Positions 19,146 through 29,061 of a stretch of DNA of 64,000 nucleotides are shown here, piece after piece (position 1 is the first letter of the stretch; each line of letters opens with the position of its first letter). The notes beneath the pieces were generated by a model, which was not told where the DNA came from, searched no databases, and saw nothing but the letters and a program-made list of their open reading frames with translations. The position numbers and the translations under genes are program-made. The stretch covers positions 1 to 64,000 of the forward strand of contig CAYPNF010000024.1 in the NCBI GenBank assembly GCA_964411985.1. The letters are read 5' to 3'. This stretch comes from CAYPNF01 sp964411985 (GTDB lineage Bacteria > Verrucomicrobiota > Verrucomicrobiia > Limisphaerales > J093).

Positions 19146-19726
19146 GGCGTCTTCTCAGCGCTCGCTTCTCTCGAGGCCCAGTTTCCGCAAAAGTGCACAA
19201 CTCATCTCCCACCCGAGAGACGGAACCACGGCCAGAATCGGGCGCTAGAAACAGCAAGCCTTGTACAAGACCCGCCATGGAAATGCCACTACTCTGTTCG
19301 TGAAAATGTAAATTACTACCAATCACTATCTTGCAATAGTCTAACGAGCTTTCATCCAGAGTTGTGCCGTCTCCCGGCCTCCAAAAAGGGTCCAGAGAAA
19401 GACGCGTGTTGGGCAGCAACGAGCCAGAAAGATGGTCAACCGTCCGAACTCAGGACAGCTGAACTCGACGGCTCAGCGAGCCGTCGACCACCGGCTCCAT
19501 TGGGTGGTTTGCCTCTGGCTGAGAGGCAAAAGCCAACCTTTCCTCCCCTCAGGTTGCATACGGTCAACCTAAAGCGACCGATTCTGCTTGCCTGGCCGGG
19601 TGCGGTTTGGACAGATGGTGGCGCACGTATGAAATCGGCCCCGGATCGGGACAAAACCAGACGGTTCAGACGGTTCAGAGGGTTACCGACCGGTCATGGG
19701 TGGCCGCTTTGTTTCCGTCTTGAAGC
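19146..19726. other. 581-base divergent intergenic region
   Basis: It separates the minus-strand hybrid kinase from the plus-strand phenylacetate-CoA ligase and holds no convincing gene. Two perfect hairpins sit close together (19465-19487 and 19508-19530), and a 9-base direct repeat GACGGTTCA occurs twice in tandem at 19660-19677. The AT-richer stretch at about 19295-19340 is the likeliest place for the kinase promoter. Confidence 0.5.
19465..19530. promoter_or_regulatory. two adjacent perfect hairpins upstream of the CoA ligase
   Basis: The first is a 10-bp stem TCGACGGCTC/GAGCCGTCGA with a 3-base loop (19465-19487). The second is a 9-bp stem TTTGCCTCT/AGAGGCAAA with a 5-base loop (19508-19530). 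Neither is followed by a T-run on either strand, so they are not ordinary terminators. They could be leader structures of the ligase transcript, operator sites or remnants of a repeat. Confidence 0.4.
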
Positions 19727-21022
19727 ATGAAGTATTGGGACCAGCAGGCAGAGACCATGACGAGGCCGGAATTGGAAAGACTCCAGCTGGATCGGCTCCG
19801 AGAGATCTTGCAGCGCGTGAGGGAGCGGGTGTCCTTCTACCGGCAGCGGCTCGATGAGGTCGGGATGTCGCCTGACTCGCTTCAATCCTTGGAGGACGTG
19901 CGAAAGATTCCTTTCACGACCAATGCAGATTTGAGAGAGGGCTATCCGGACGGCTTTCTTGCGGTGCCTAAAGAGAAGATCCTGCGCCTGCACACTTCCA
20001 GCGGAACCACCGGAAAACCCAAAGCGCTCTATTTCTCGCGTCAGGATGTTGATGGGGCTGCGGAACTGATGGCCCGCTGCCTGTCAGCGGCGGGGTTGCA
20101 CGAGGGGGACGTTCTCCAGAACATGATGACCTACGGCCTGTTCACCGGGGCCCTGGTCATGCACTACGGGGCGGAAAAGCTGGGGATCATGGTCATTCCT
20201 GCCGGTCCTGGCAATTCGGAGAAGCAACTCCTTCTGATGCAGGATTTTCGCACCACCGCACTCCACCTCACCCCCAGCTACGCACTCTACCTCTCCACCT
20301 TCCTGCGCAAGAAGGGAGTGGACCCCAGCCGCGATCTTGCCCTGCGCAAAGCTTTTGTCGGAGCCGAACCCTACACCGAGGAAACCCGTCGTAAGATCGA
20401 AGACGGACTGGGAGTTGCAGTGCACAATTGCTATGGTCTGTCGGAAATGAATGGTCCTGGCGTCGCGTTCGAGTGCGAGGCCAGGGGGGGATTGCACCTC
20501 TGGGAGGACCACTACCTCCTCGAAGTGATCGACCCCACGACGGGCCAACCGTTGCCGGAAGGGGAGGAAGGGGAACTGGTACTAACCACCCTGCGTCGGG
20601 AAGCCATGCCTCTCCTGCGGTACCGTACCCGGGATCTCACGCGTATCCTCCCCGGACCTTGCGCCTGCGGAAGGACCCACCGCAGAATCCAGAGAATCGC
20701 AGGACGCACGGACGACATGCTGATCCTGCGCGGGGTCAACATCTACCCGCAACAAATCGAACGGGTGCTCATGTCAATCCCGGGGGTCGGCTCTAATTAC
20801 GTGATTCTGTTGGAAGGACTGGACGAAATGACCGTTCGGGTGGAGTTTGCTGAGGCGAGTTTTGACGGGCAGGTGGATCAGTTGATACGGTTGCAGAGTC
20901 AGATTATCGATCGACTGAGGACCGAGATCTTGGTCAAGCCCAAGGTGGAGATCCTGCCTCCGGGTAGCTTGCCGGTAACGGAAGGAAAAGCCAAACGAGT
21001 ACTGGACCAAAGGGCATTGTAA
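19727..21022 (+). CDS. paaK: phenylacetate-CoA ligase family protein
   Basis: A 431-residue adenylate-forming enzyme of the PaaK type, which joins an aryl acetate to coenzyme A through an acyl-AMP. The AMP-binding P-loop reads LHTSSGTTGKPKAL near residues 87-100; further core motifs are YGLSEMNGPG (about 237-246) and YRTRDLTRI (about 300), and the C-terminal PaaK-specific domain contains GRTDDMLILRGVNIYP. Length is normal for the family. No other phenylacetate-degradation genes are nearby; the next gene encodes an ACT-domain protein, a pairing seen in anaerobes where such ligases work beside 2-oxoacid oxidoreductases. An aryl-acid ligase is well supported; phenylacetate as the true substrate is inferred. 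Confidence 0.9.
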   Translation: MKYWDQQAETMTRPELERLQLDRLREILQRVRERVSFYRQRLDEVGMSPDSLQSLEDVRKIPFTTNADLREGYPDGFLAVPKEKILRLHTSSGTTGKPKALYFSRQDVDGAAELMARCLSAAGLHEGDVLQNMMTYGLFTGALVMHYGAEKLGIMVIPAGPGNSEKQLLLMQDFRTTALHLTPSYALYLSTFLRKKGVDPSRDLALRKAFVGAEPYTEETRRKIEDGLGVAVHNCYGLSEMNGPGVAFECEARGGLHLWEDHYLLEVIDPTTGQPLPEGEEGELVLTTLRREAMPLLRYRTRDLTRILPGPCACGRTHRRIQRIAGRTDDMLILRGVNIYPQQIERVLMSIPGVGSNYVILLEGLDEMTVRVEFAEASFDGQVDQLIRLQSQIIDRLRTEILVKPKVEILPPGSLPVTEGKAKRVLDQRAL

Positions 21023-21061
21023 CAGACCCAGGACCGCAAGGTCGAGCCGGTCGGGAAGGAT

Positions 21062-21499
21062 ATGCGTGCGATGAACTCGGTGAAAATGCTGGCAGTATTT
21101 GCGGAGAACCGGTTGGGGCAGATGGCGCAGATCAGCAAGGTTCTCGCCGATGTGGGAGTGAACATTCGATGCCTCACCATTGCCACCACGGAGGTTTTCG
21201 GAGTGATCAAGATGCTGGTAGACAAGTGTGATGTGGCCTATCACGCCCTGCGACAACACGGATTCACAGTCTCCATGATCGAAGTGCTTGCCATCGAAGT
21301 GGAAGACAAGCCCGGCGGGCTTCACACTATTGCGGAAGGTCTAGCTCAGAGCGGCATTAACCTCGAAAATTCCTCAGGGTTCGTTTCCAACAATCGAGCT
21401 GTACTCCTCGTGGAAGTGAAGGACCCGGTGAAAGCCCGGCGGAGCTTGGAGAAGCTGAGCTTCAAACTTCTGACCCAGGCTGAGATCCTCAGCCTCTAG
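21062..21499 (+). CDS. tandem ACT-domain protein
   Basis: A 145-residue protein (or 142 from the ATG at 21071, which has AAGGA at better spacing). Two ACT domains are visible: residues 8-70 (MLAVFAENRLGQMAQISKVL) and 75-140 (VLAIEVEDKPGGLHTIAEGL). ACT domains bind amino acids or similar ligands and often control an enzyme. It sits 39 bases after paaK in the same direction, so allosteric or amino-acid-linked control of aryl-acid metabolism is a reasonable inference. No catalytic domain is present. Confidence 0.85.
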   Translation: MRAMNSVKMLAVFAENRLGQMAQISKVLADVGVNIRCLTIATTEVFGVIKMLVDKCDVAYHALRQHGFTVSMIEVLAIEVEDKPGGLHTIAEGLAQSGINLENSSGFVSNNRAVLLVEVKDPVKARRSLEKLSFKLLTQAEILSL

Positions 21500-21573
21500 G
21501 CCGGGCTTACAGCTTTCATAGGAGAGGGGCCGAGGCTGGAGCGCAAAGAAAGCAGCGGACGCCAGGAAATCCT

Positions 21574-22383
21574 TCAGAGCATATCGGCTGACTCTTGAGG
21601 CTCGCGGTGGCGGCCCCCACGGTCAGCGCATACGCCCCGCTTGCTGGCGGCAACGAAGGCAAGGAGTGCGCGAGCCGGTTCGCTGGCGAAATTTCCTTCG
21701 GCAGCAGCCGCTGCGGCACGCAGTGGCTTCCCACTCCTAAAAAGTGCATGGTAGAGTCGCCGGAGCTCCAACCGCTGCTCCGAACTGTAGCCAGCTCTCC
21801 TCAAGCCGATCGAATTGAGGCCGGAGATGCCATTGCCACCACGCGCAACGGTGAAAGGAGGTAGATCCTTACTGACCGCCGCTCCTCCCTGCATCATCGC
21901 CAACGTGCCCACCCGCACGAACTGATGGACGAGACAGTTCCCCGAAAGTATCGCGCGGTCCTCAATCACAACGTGACCGCCCAGCAGAACCCCATTCGCC
22001 ATAATCACCCGATCCCCCACCTGTGAGTTGTGACCCACATGGGCGTTAGCCATGAACAAACAGTCGGACCCTACCACCGTGGCTTCCTTCAAAGAGTTCG
22101 CGCGATGAACGGTGACGTGCTCACGAAAGATGTTCCGATGGCCGATGACGAGCCGGGTCGGATCGCCATGGTATTTGAGGTCCTGGGGGGCGTCCCCAAT
22201 CACGCACCCGGTATGAAAATGGTTTTCATCCCCGATGGTGGTGTGCCCTGTCAGGTGCACGTGGGGAGCCACGATGCAGCCCCGCCCCACAGTCACATGC
22301 TGCTCCACAACGGCGTAGGCGCCCACAACCGTCCCTTCTCCAATCCGGGCACCGGGTTCAATGATGGCAGTAGGATGAATCAT
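21574..22383 (-). CDS. lpxA: acyl-ACP--UDP-N-acetylglucosamine O-acyltransferase
   Basis: The first committed enzyme of lipid A synthesis, moving a 3-hydroxyacyl chain from acyl carrier protein to UDP-GlcNAc in the cytoplasm. Hexapeptide repeats of the left-handed beta-helix fill residues 1-185 (IHPTAIIEPGARIGEGTVVG), with the catalytic-region HVTVHR segment, the QDLKYHGDPTRLVIG loop and the GNCLVHQFVRVG segment characteristic of LpxA. The C-terminal helical part is shorter and ends in a Gly/Arg-rich tail. The ATG at 22383 (MIHPTAII) is the family start. It is not in the common fabZ-lpxD cluster. It shows the cell has an LPS outer membrane. Confidence 0.94.
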   Translation of the reverse strand: MIHPTAIIEPGARIGEGTVVGAYAVVEQHVTVGRGCIVAPHVHLTGHTTIGDENHFHTGCVIGDAPQDLKYHGDPTRLVIGHRNIFREHVTVHRANSLKEATVVGSDCLFMANAHVGHNSQVGDRVIMANGVLLGGHVVIEDRAILSGNCLVHQFVRVGTLAMMQGGAAVSKDLPPFTVARGGNGISGLNSIGLRRAGYSSEQRLELRRLYHALFRSGKPLRAAAAAAEGNFASEPARALLAFVAASKRGVCADRGGRHREPQESADML

Positions 22384-22490
22384 CTGGCTCAGGCACAAGG
22401 CGCTGCCCCGACTCGAGGAAGCAGGCTAGTGCTAACATGGCCGCAAGAGTGCGGGGACCCACGTTCCTTTTCAAGGCCAGAAGTGTCCAA

Positions 22491-25400
22491 TTAGCGGGGA
22501 GCCAGCTTTACGTCCAACGCTACGGGGGATGTTACCAGGTCGGCCCTGAGACCTAGGCCCAGGGCGCTATCGTCCAGAGTGGTGAAGGAGCCGGAAGAAG
22601 GAGTGGCCAGGTCAGCGATGCGAAACTGCTGTCCGGCCATCGGTTGATAACCTTTCGCAAGCACCACTTTGAAGCCTCCGGCCAGGGTGGCGGCTCCCTT
22701 TACTTCGAGCACACCCGATTCACTCTGCGCGGTCCCCGAGCCAAGGGTTACTTCAACTCTACTGGAAGGGGTAAGCGTAAGGCCGCCATTGATGTGCAAA
22801 CTCCCGGGGGACCGGTCCAGCTGAATCGCACCCCGGCAGAGGAGGTTGCCGTCCAGCGCGCCGATACCGCGCAAAACGGAGGTCTCCGCCAAGTCCACCT
22901 GGGGGGCCTGAATGGTACCCAGCGAGTCCAACGTGACAATGCAACGGACTAGATTCGTGATGATCCACGAATGGATGGTCCCCGCATCCCTCGCATCCAA
23001 GGCACTTGGGAAATCCAGGTCCGGTCCAGAGATGTCGCCCAGCAAGGGGGCGTCGATCAGGCTGCCGGCCCCCGAGGCAAGGAGTTTGGTTCGTCCAGTC
23101 ACGCTTGTGAGCTTGGGCAGAACGAGTGCGCCGCCGCTAACCGCTTCGAAGGCCACAGAGGGGGCGCCCCAAACATTCCAATTGGTGGGACCACTTGACT
23201 TGGACATGTCGCCCAAAGTCAATCGGCTGCCGCTCCCTTGAGCCCGGAAAGCGGTCCCCACGGCGAACAGAGACGTGAAGTCGCCAAGGCCGATATAGTC
23301 CGAAAGCCCATTCACGCTGACCACAGCGCCGTCTGCAGCGGTAAGGGAGAAATCTGCCCCTTCCAAGCCAGCAGTAGAAAGGAACTCCGCCGCCGGACCC
23401 GAAAGAGTCAGGCCACCACCACGGCCCAGGGAGACACTAGATCTCGTGTCTAGCTTGCCGGAAACTTCTACCCGTCCCCCGAGAATGGCGAGGGCTTTTT
23501 CGAAGCGGGCATTGCCACTAACGAAGAGATTGCCATCCGGAACCTCGAAGCTCTCAGACGCGGTCAGGTTCCCCAACACGGTCAGGCTGCCGCGGCTCGC
23601 TGTGGTGAAGGCCGTTTCGATTCTGGCGTTCTTGATGATCGCATTGGAGTCAAGCAGAACGCGCGGCTTCGCGCTAAAGCGGGCGATGAGCACGTCATCA
23701 TCGTGAGTGGGGACCCGTCGCTGGAGCCAGTTCGAAGGTTCATCGAACTGTCCATCGACATCGGCTACCCATACTACCGTCCCGGGATGGGCATCCACCA
23801 AGTCAAAGAGGAGGGTGGAATCCAGGGTAGATCCGTTGCCGGCAAGGTCTCTCACCATGCCCGCTTGCAGGAGCAACCGGCACCGACCTGGCGCCAACTG
23901 GGCAGATGGGAGAAGGTGCAAGGTCGCACCAACGACTGATAAGGCGGAAACCCCTACCTCGGAATCGTCGCCCCCTCCCACTTTGCCATCGGCTCCCAGA
24001 TGCAGAAGCCGGGCTTTGCTCGAGTCCGAACCGGCGGGGTCAAGGGATTCGCTGAACCTGAGCACGATGGGATGCCCCAGAAAAGCCCCCCCTCCATCCG
24101 TTGGAAGGCTTTGAACCAGCGTGGGAGCTTGCCTATCCCGGGAAAGCTGCAGCGTGACAACCTCGCTGTTGCCGGTGTTTCCGGCGCGATCCACAGCTCG
24201 AAACTGGAGAGTGCACGCAGGATGGTCACTGGCCCACAACGGCAGGCTGAAGGAGAACACAGGGGGAAAAGCTAGTAGGGTCTGCAAGACCTGACCGTTG
24301 AGGAGTACTTCGACATGATCCAGCTTGACGTCCTCCTGGACACGGGGCGCCAGCTCCACCCGGTTACCCTCCTGGCTCTGAATGCCCACAACACCCGCAT
24401 CCTGATCGAGAGGAGTCGCGTCAAAGGAGATGACCGGAGCCTGGCCGGTGGTGTCCTGCCCTCCAAAGCTCAAAACGGTTAACCCAGCGGAATCATCCGC
24501 CACGATAGCCAACCCGCCAAACGTCACCAAATCGCGGGCGCGCCCGGGGGTGCTGAGACTGAACTCATAGTCCCCCAGGTTCGCGGGGTCGGTTACCCGG
24601 TAAATGGAGAAGAAGGCGGCGCCCTGAGTGTTTCCAGTGGGAGTGCCCCCCGTCAGAGCCAGCAGACGCCCGGCCCCGTTCAGAGCCAGGGACCGCACCA
24701 CTGGGGCGTTGGGGATGGGCAGACCGAGGTAACTGGGGGCAGCAGGGTTGGAAACGTCAATGGTGACGGGCCCTTTGGTCTTCCCAACGAAAAGGGTGGT
24801 TCCTTCCAGCACCAAGTGGACGCGACCAAGAATCTCGGGGGAGAACTCGCCGGCTAATCGCCCGAGGCGGACTGGTTGGATCAGGCTCACATCGAAGATC
24901 TCCAACCCGGAGAGTGTCGCCACGTAGGCCCGCCCACCCACCACCCGAAGGCCCGTCGGAAAATCCTGGGTCGTGAAGCGGCCAATCTCCAGCGCTGAGC
25001 GAGGGTCGAAAAGGCGGACCTCTTTGAGCGCGTACTGTCCGAGCGCGACGTAGAAACGCCCATTCCAGGCATCCACAGCAACGGCGGGCAGGGAGTAGCT
25101 TTGCAGGAGGGAGGGAGCCATGGGATTGCTTAGGTCCACCAAATGAAACAACCCACGCTCGCCTGGCTTGAAGGCCTCCGGAAGGGCCACCAGGCCCGCC
25201 ACTCGCTCCCCGGAGGAATAGGCCACGTCGTAGCTCTCCCCGGGCAGCCCCAACTGACTCATCGAGGTTGGCTGCAAAGGGTTGGTGACGTCCACCACCG
25301 CGAGCCCCGCTTTGCCGTTCGCCACAAAAACCTGAGTCCCATCCAGATGCAGCCCGAGTGCTCGGCCGCCCAACCCCAAGCTGGCTACAACGCCCTCCCC

Positions 25401-28151
25401 CAACGCCAAGCCATCTAAGGGATTGAGCCCCTCCTTGACCTCCACGTAGTCGTTCACACCGTCGGCGTCTGTGTCTGGCTTTGTTGGATTGCTGCCAACG
25501 ATCGCTTCTTGAAGGTCGGTCAAGCCGTCGGAATCACCGTCGGAGCCGGTGACAGTGGCAAACCGTGCGTGGGGCAAGGTGATTCTTCCACCCGGGCTTC
25601 CACTAACAAAGAACACCGAACCCATCTCCAACGTCACCGGGTCAAGGTAGGTGAGGATGTGCGGACGATCGGGAGCCAAGATGAGCTGAGCCAGTTCTCC
25701 GGAGCGATCCGTCTGGCCGCGCCGCACCAATCCCGTGGTCTGATCCACCACGCGGTAGAGCAGCACCCGTTCGTGGGGCGGGCCAATGCGGGAGGTGGGT
25801 GCAGAGGCAAGCGAGGAGGATGCCCGCCCCCCAACCATGAGCCTCGCCTCCCCTGCTTGACTCTTTGCCATATTGTCAAAATCGGTCACGACTTGAGCCC
25901 AGGTCCCCATCATGCCATCCAACATGGTCTCCCAGCCCAAACCCTGGGCGCGAGTGGAGTGCTCCGACAGCTGGTCCGACGCCACTTGGATGGCTGCTTT
26001 CTCGCTCACGCTGATCCCACCTGAAGCGAAGCGATCCATGCGCTGGAGAAGGGCGCTGCGCACCTCGAGCGACAAGCCACCCGGCGCAGCCATGCCAAGA
26101 AGCAGGGTCTGTTCGGAGGAGGAAATGCGCACCCCGCCATCACTGCCCACCCCCAAGGCCGCCACCAGGGCATTTGCGAACGCCGTCATATTCGCGTGAT
26201 CCAGCGATGCCGCCTGCAACCACACCGGATCCCCGAGGATCGAGGTCACCAGCAAACTGCTTGAGGTGAGCAATTGATCTTGAAGGTCGGATGAAGCGTC
26301 CGAGGATGGTAGTGTCCTTGGGAACTCGGACGACCTCAGAGCCAGCCTGACGGACGGGGGATGGATACTCTGACAAGCAGCAAGATCACCCACCGCAGCC
26401 CCCAGTTCAATGGAACACTGAAGGAGCCCGGCAAAGGTGCCGATCGTTCCCCCCACCGGACCCGGGATGCAACCCGCCGCACCGAAGAAAGCGTTGTAGG
26501 CCACCGAGCCCGCACAGCTGTTGTTTGGATCGGAGCAACCGGAGATCATGCCGTTCACGGCGGAGGCAACGCTGATGCCGCAACCGATCGCCGGCGCCAC
26601 CTCAAGCAACCCGAGGCCGATGCCAAAAGCGCAACTGAACATCGCGTCCTCCAATGCCTGCTGTTCGGCCGAACAAGGGCCGTTGTTCCCCCCTCCACCG
26701 ACTCCGGCGCTGCCTGGCGCGCTTGCATGCCAGCCTGGCTGGCGGGCACCGACTCCTGGATCCGTCTCCACAAACTTACCGTCGGCGCTGACCGTCATGC
26801 TGCCCTGGACCTCCCAACGGCCCGTGTCATGGTTGTAGCTCCACAAAGCGGACTTAGCTCCAGGAGGCAGGAGAACTCCTGAAACTGGATCGGGAAGGTT
26901 GGGAAAACGCACCGAAACGGGGCGATCAAAGTTGGAGGGGCCATCCGTCTGGATGGTAATCACAACTGGAAAGTCAAGACCGGGCGGCAATGGGGAGGGA
27001 ATCCGCTCTGGCTCAACAGGGGCTATGCCAACCCGTCCGCCTCGAGTACCGTCATCAGCAAAGAGCGCGTTGGGAGGTACGGTGATACTGACTCCACCCA
27101 ACTCCGGATGCTCCGCCAATACCGCGTCCGGGAACCCGACGGTGGTCACTTGGGTAGCGCTGACCGCGCGCAAAGTCGAAGGCCTGACCAGCGGAAGGAA
27201 AACCTCGCCGGTTCCACCTGCCAAGTTGTTGGTGCGTCCCGGCACGGCCTCAAAGGTCTTTCCGACAAACGGGTAATAGGCCCCGTCTGGCCAGCTGCTC
27301 CCCAAAGCAACGCGCCCATCCACGTGCACGAAAAATCTGCCTGCCGGGCAAGGCTGCAGGACGAAGAAACCGGTCTCATCGGTCGTGGCGCGTAACCGCT
27401 CCTCCGCACCGTCGACGGATATCACCACCCCAGCCAAGGGCAGGTTGGTCATGCCATTTGCCGTAGGGACCTGTTCTGACGCATAAACATGACCCATGAC
27501 CGCGGTACCTGGTATCGGTGCGACGCTCATCGTCTCGAAGGTCAGACGCCGCGTGCCGCCCGGCTGCCCATCGCCATCTCCATCCACTGGCTCTCCCAGG
27601 TTGTCGAGAAGACCCTCGCACACCAGACTGGTCCGCAGACGGCTGCCCGAGGGCAGAGGTTCCAAGTAGAAAAGCGTAGCTTGGAGCCGATCGCTGGAAA
27701 GCTCGACACGGGAAAGAAGTCTACGGCCCCCAAACTCCGTGTAGAGCCGGTCGGTCGCCAGCTGCGTTCCGTCAGCCAGAGGGCGGGAGAAGCGAAAGAT
27801 GGTCTCGCGAGTCAGTGAGACCCCCGATTCACCAGGTGCAGGGGAGGTTTCAACCACAGCGGTCGGCGCGCCACCACGCAAACGGTAGAAACGGGTCATG
27901 CCGGCGGGCTTCAGCAATACGGAGCGCAAGTCACCAACGGAGGAAGGGGTCTCCGTTACCGGCTGCCATACCACTGGGGTGGAAAGGTTTTCGGTCGTCT
28001 CCAACATCAGGCCGGGAGGCTGGTTTGTCCAACGCACTTCAAAACTACCAGCCTGGCCTGCAAGTATTTCCACGTGTGCCGCTTGTCCTCTTGCCTGAAA
28101 GGTGAGATGAACCGCGCCCAAAAAGGCCAAACCAAACGCCCATTTTCGCAT
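22491..28151 (-). CDS. giant secreted multidomain surface protein
   Basis: About 1886 residues with a signal peptide (RKWAFGLAFLGAVHLTFQARG). From the N-terminus: a beta segment ending near residue 90 in TRFYRLRGG; a bacterial Ig-like domain (about 105-215); a carboxypeptidase-regulatory-like segment (about 225-320); a hydrophobic Gly/Ala-rich region with about eight cysteines (about 490-592); a calcium-binding thrombospondin-3-like stretch (DGDSDGLTDLQEAIVG, then PDTDADGVNDYVE, about 868-905); LVIVD-like propeller repeats (about 930-1260, with GLAVVDVTNPLQP and GLEIFDVSLIQP); a second Ig-like domain (about 1340-1445); and a C-terminal beta-helix-like region. No protease or sortase signal is clear. 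A surface adhesin or matrix protein is the likely role. It is transcribed alone. Confidence 0.8.
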   Translation of the reverse strand: MRKWAFGLAFLGAVHLTFQARGQAAHVEILAGQAGSFEVRWTNQPPGLMLETTENLSTPVVWQPVTETPSSVGDLRSVLLKPAGMTRFYRLRGGAPTAVVETSPAPGESGVSLTRETIFRFSRPLADGTQLATDRLYTEFGGRRLLSRVELSSDRLQATLFYLEPLPSGSRLRTSLVCEGLLDNLGEPVDGDGDGQPGGTRRLTFETMSVAPIPGTAVMGHVYASEQVPTANGMTNLPLAGVVISVDGAEERLRATTDETGFFVLQPCPAGRFFVHVDGRVALGSSWPDGAYYPFVGKTFEAVPGRTNNLAGGTGEVFLPLVRPSTLRAVSATQVTTVGFPDAVLAEHPELGGVSITVPPNALFADDGTRGGRVGIAPVEPERIPSPLPPGLDFPVVITIQTDGPSNFDRPVSVRFPNLPDPVSGVLLPPGAKSALWSYNHDTGRWEVQGSMTVSADGKFVETDPGVGARQPGWHASAPGSAGVGGGGNNGPCSAEQQALEDAMFSCAFGIGLGLLEVAPAIGCGISVASAVNGMISGCSDPNNSCAGSVAYNAFFGAAGCIPGPVGGTIGTFAGLLQCSIELGAAVGDLAACQSIHPPSVRLALRSSEFPRTLPSSDASSDLQDQLLTSSSLLVTSILGDPVWLQAASLDHANMTAFANALVAALGVGSDGGVRISSSEQTLLLGMAAPGGLSLEVRSALLQRMDRFASGGISVSEKAAIQVASDQLSEHSTRAQGLGWETMLDGMMGTWAQVVTDFDNMAKSQAGEARLMVGGRASSSLASAPTSRIGPPHERVLLYRVVDQTTGLVRRGQTDRSGELAQLILAPDRPHILTYLDPVTLEMGSVFFVSGSPGGRITLPHARFATVTGSDGDSDGLTDLQEAIVGSNPTKPDTDADGVNDYVEVKEGLNPLDGLALGEGVVASLGLGGRALGLHLDGTQVFVANGKAGLAVVDVTNPLQPTSMSQLGLPGESYDVAYSSGERVAGLVALPEAFKPGERGLFHLVDLSNPMAPSLLQSYSLPAVAVDAWNGRFYVALGQYALKEVRLFDPRSALEIGRFTTQDFPTGLRVVGGRAYVATLSGLEIFDVSLIQPVRLGRLAGEFSPEILGRVHLVLEGTTLFVGKTKGPVTIDVSNPAAPSYLGLPIPNAPVVRSLALNGAGRLLALTGGTPTGNTQGAAFFSIYRVTDPANLGDYEFSLSTPGRARDLVTFGGLAIVADDSAGLTVLSFGGQDTTGQAPVISFDATPLDQDAGVVGIQSQEGNRVELAPRVQEDVKLDHVEVLLNGQVLQTLLAFPPVFSFSLPLWASDHPACTLQFRAVDRAGNTGNSEVVTLQLSRDRQAPTLVQSLPTDGGGAFLGHPIVLRFSESLDPAGSDSSKARLLHLGADGKVGGGDDSEVGVSALSVVGATLHLLPSAQLAPGRCRLLLQAGMVRDLAGNGSTLDSTLLFDLVDAHPGTVVWVADVDGQFDEPSNWLQRRVPTHDDDVLIARFSAKPRVLLDSNAIIKNARIETAFTTASRGSLTVLGNLTASESFEVPDGNLFVSGNARFEKALAILGGRVEVSGKLDTRSSVSLGRGGGLTLSGPAAEFLSTAGLEGADFSLTAADGAVVSVNGLSDYIGLGDFTSLFAVGTAFRAQGSGSRLTLGDMSKSSGPTNWNVWGAPSVAFEAVSGGALVLPKLTSVTGRTKLLASGAGSLIDAPLLGDISGPDLDFPSALDARDAGTIHSWIITNLVRCIVTLDSLGTIQAPQVDLAETSVLRGIGALDGNLLCRGAIQLDRSPGSLHINGGLTLTPSSRVEVTLGSGTAQSESGVLEVKGAATLAGGFKVVLAKGYQPMAGQQFRIADLATPSSGSFTTLDDSALGLGLRADLVTSPVALDVKLAPR

Positions 28152-28254
28152 AAACGACGTCTCCACATTAACTCTTTAGATTGTTACCATTACTAGATAT
28201 TGTCCAAAGAATCAAGCTCACGCCTGGAAACAGAGCAAATCTGTACCTGGAATG

Positions 28255-28965
28255 TCAGAAAAAATACCCCAACTCCCGCAGAGAGGCGTAGTCGCATGGC
28301 CGGTCTGCGGTACGCTTGCCGAGAATGACATGGTCGAGCACCTCGATTCGGAGTAACTGGCCAGCACGGATAAGGTCGCGAGTCACCTTGATGTCGGCCT
28401 CGCTGGGCGTGGGATCTCCGCTGGGGTGGTTATGGACGAGGATCACCGCTGCGGCTCCGGCGGCAATGGCAGCGCGAAAGACCTCTCGCGGATGCACCAA
28501 AAGCGAATCGAGGGTCCCTTGTGAAAGGCGCTCCACCCGGATCAGGCGCCGACGGGTGTTGACCAGCACCACCTGGAAGCACTCCACTTCATACTGCCGG
28601 TTTTCCTCCCGAAGCAATCCTGCCACCAAGTCAGGACTGTCGAGCAAGGGGGCTTCCTGGCGCACTTCAGCTACCAACCGTCGGGCCAGCGTAAACGCGG
28701 CCTTCAGAGCTACCGCCTTGTCCCGGCCAATTCCGCGGATGGATTGGATATCCTCAAGCGACGCACGGGACAGTTGATCCAGCGAATTGCCGCATTTGCG
28801 GAGGAGCAAACGGCTCGCGTCCAGGGCGGACACACCTCGAGTGCCGGAGCGGACCAGAATGGCGATCAGTTCCTCCTCTTTCAGTGCATCAGCCCCGAGG
28901 CTCATCAAGCGCTCGCGAGGCCTTTCGCTCTCCGCCATATCGTGAATACGAATGGTGGGAAGCAC
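28255..28965 (-). CDS. radC: RadC-family JAB/MPN protein
   Basis: A RadC protein of about 236 residues. The N-terminal helix-hairpin-helix part begins with ESERPRERLMSLGADALKEEEL and contains IQSIRGIGRDKA; the C-terminal JAB1/MPN domain has the metal-site motif HNHPSGDPTPSEADI. The historic DNA-repair label is doubtful for the family, and its real role is unsettled. The frame is open to 29130, but the family N-terminus (LPTIRIHDMAESERP) fits a GTG start at 28965; an ATG at 28938 is possible. It is divergent from the ABC-exporter lipoprotein gene. Confidence 0.9.
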   Translation of the reverse strand: MLPTIRIHDMAESERPRERLMSLGADALKEEELIAILVRSGTRGVSALDASRLLLRKCGNSLDQLSRASLEDIQSIRGIGRDKAVALKAAFTLARRLVAEVRQEAPLLDSPDLVAGLLREENRQYEVECFQVVLVNTRRRLIRVERLSQGTLDSLLVHPREVFRAAIAAGAAAVILVHNHPSGDPTPSEADIKVTRDLIRAGQLLRIEVLDHVILGKRTADRPCDYASLRELGYFF

Positions 28966-29061
28966 ACCTGAAGTGTAGAGGCGAAGGCAGTTTCTGCCAA
29001 GCCAAAAGCCCGGCAGGAAGATGTCTTTCCTTTGCTTGCCGCATAAGCCATAAAACGGAGC

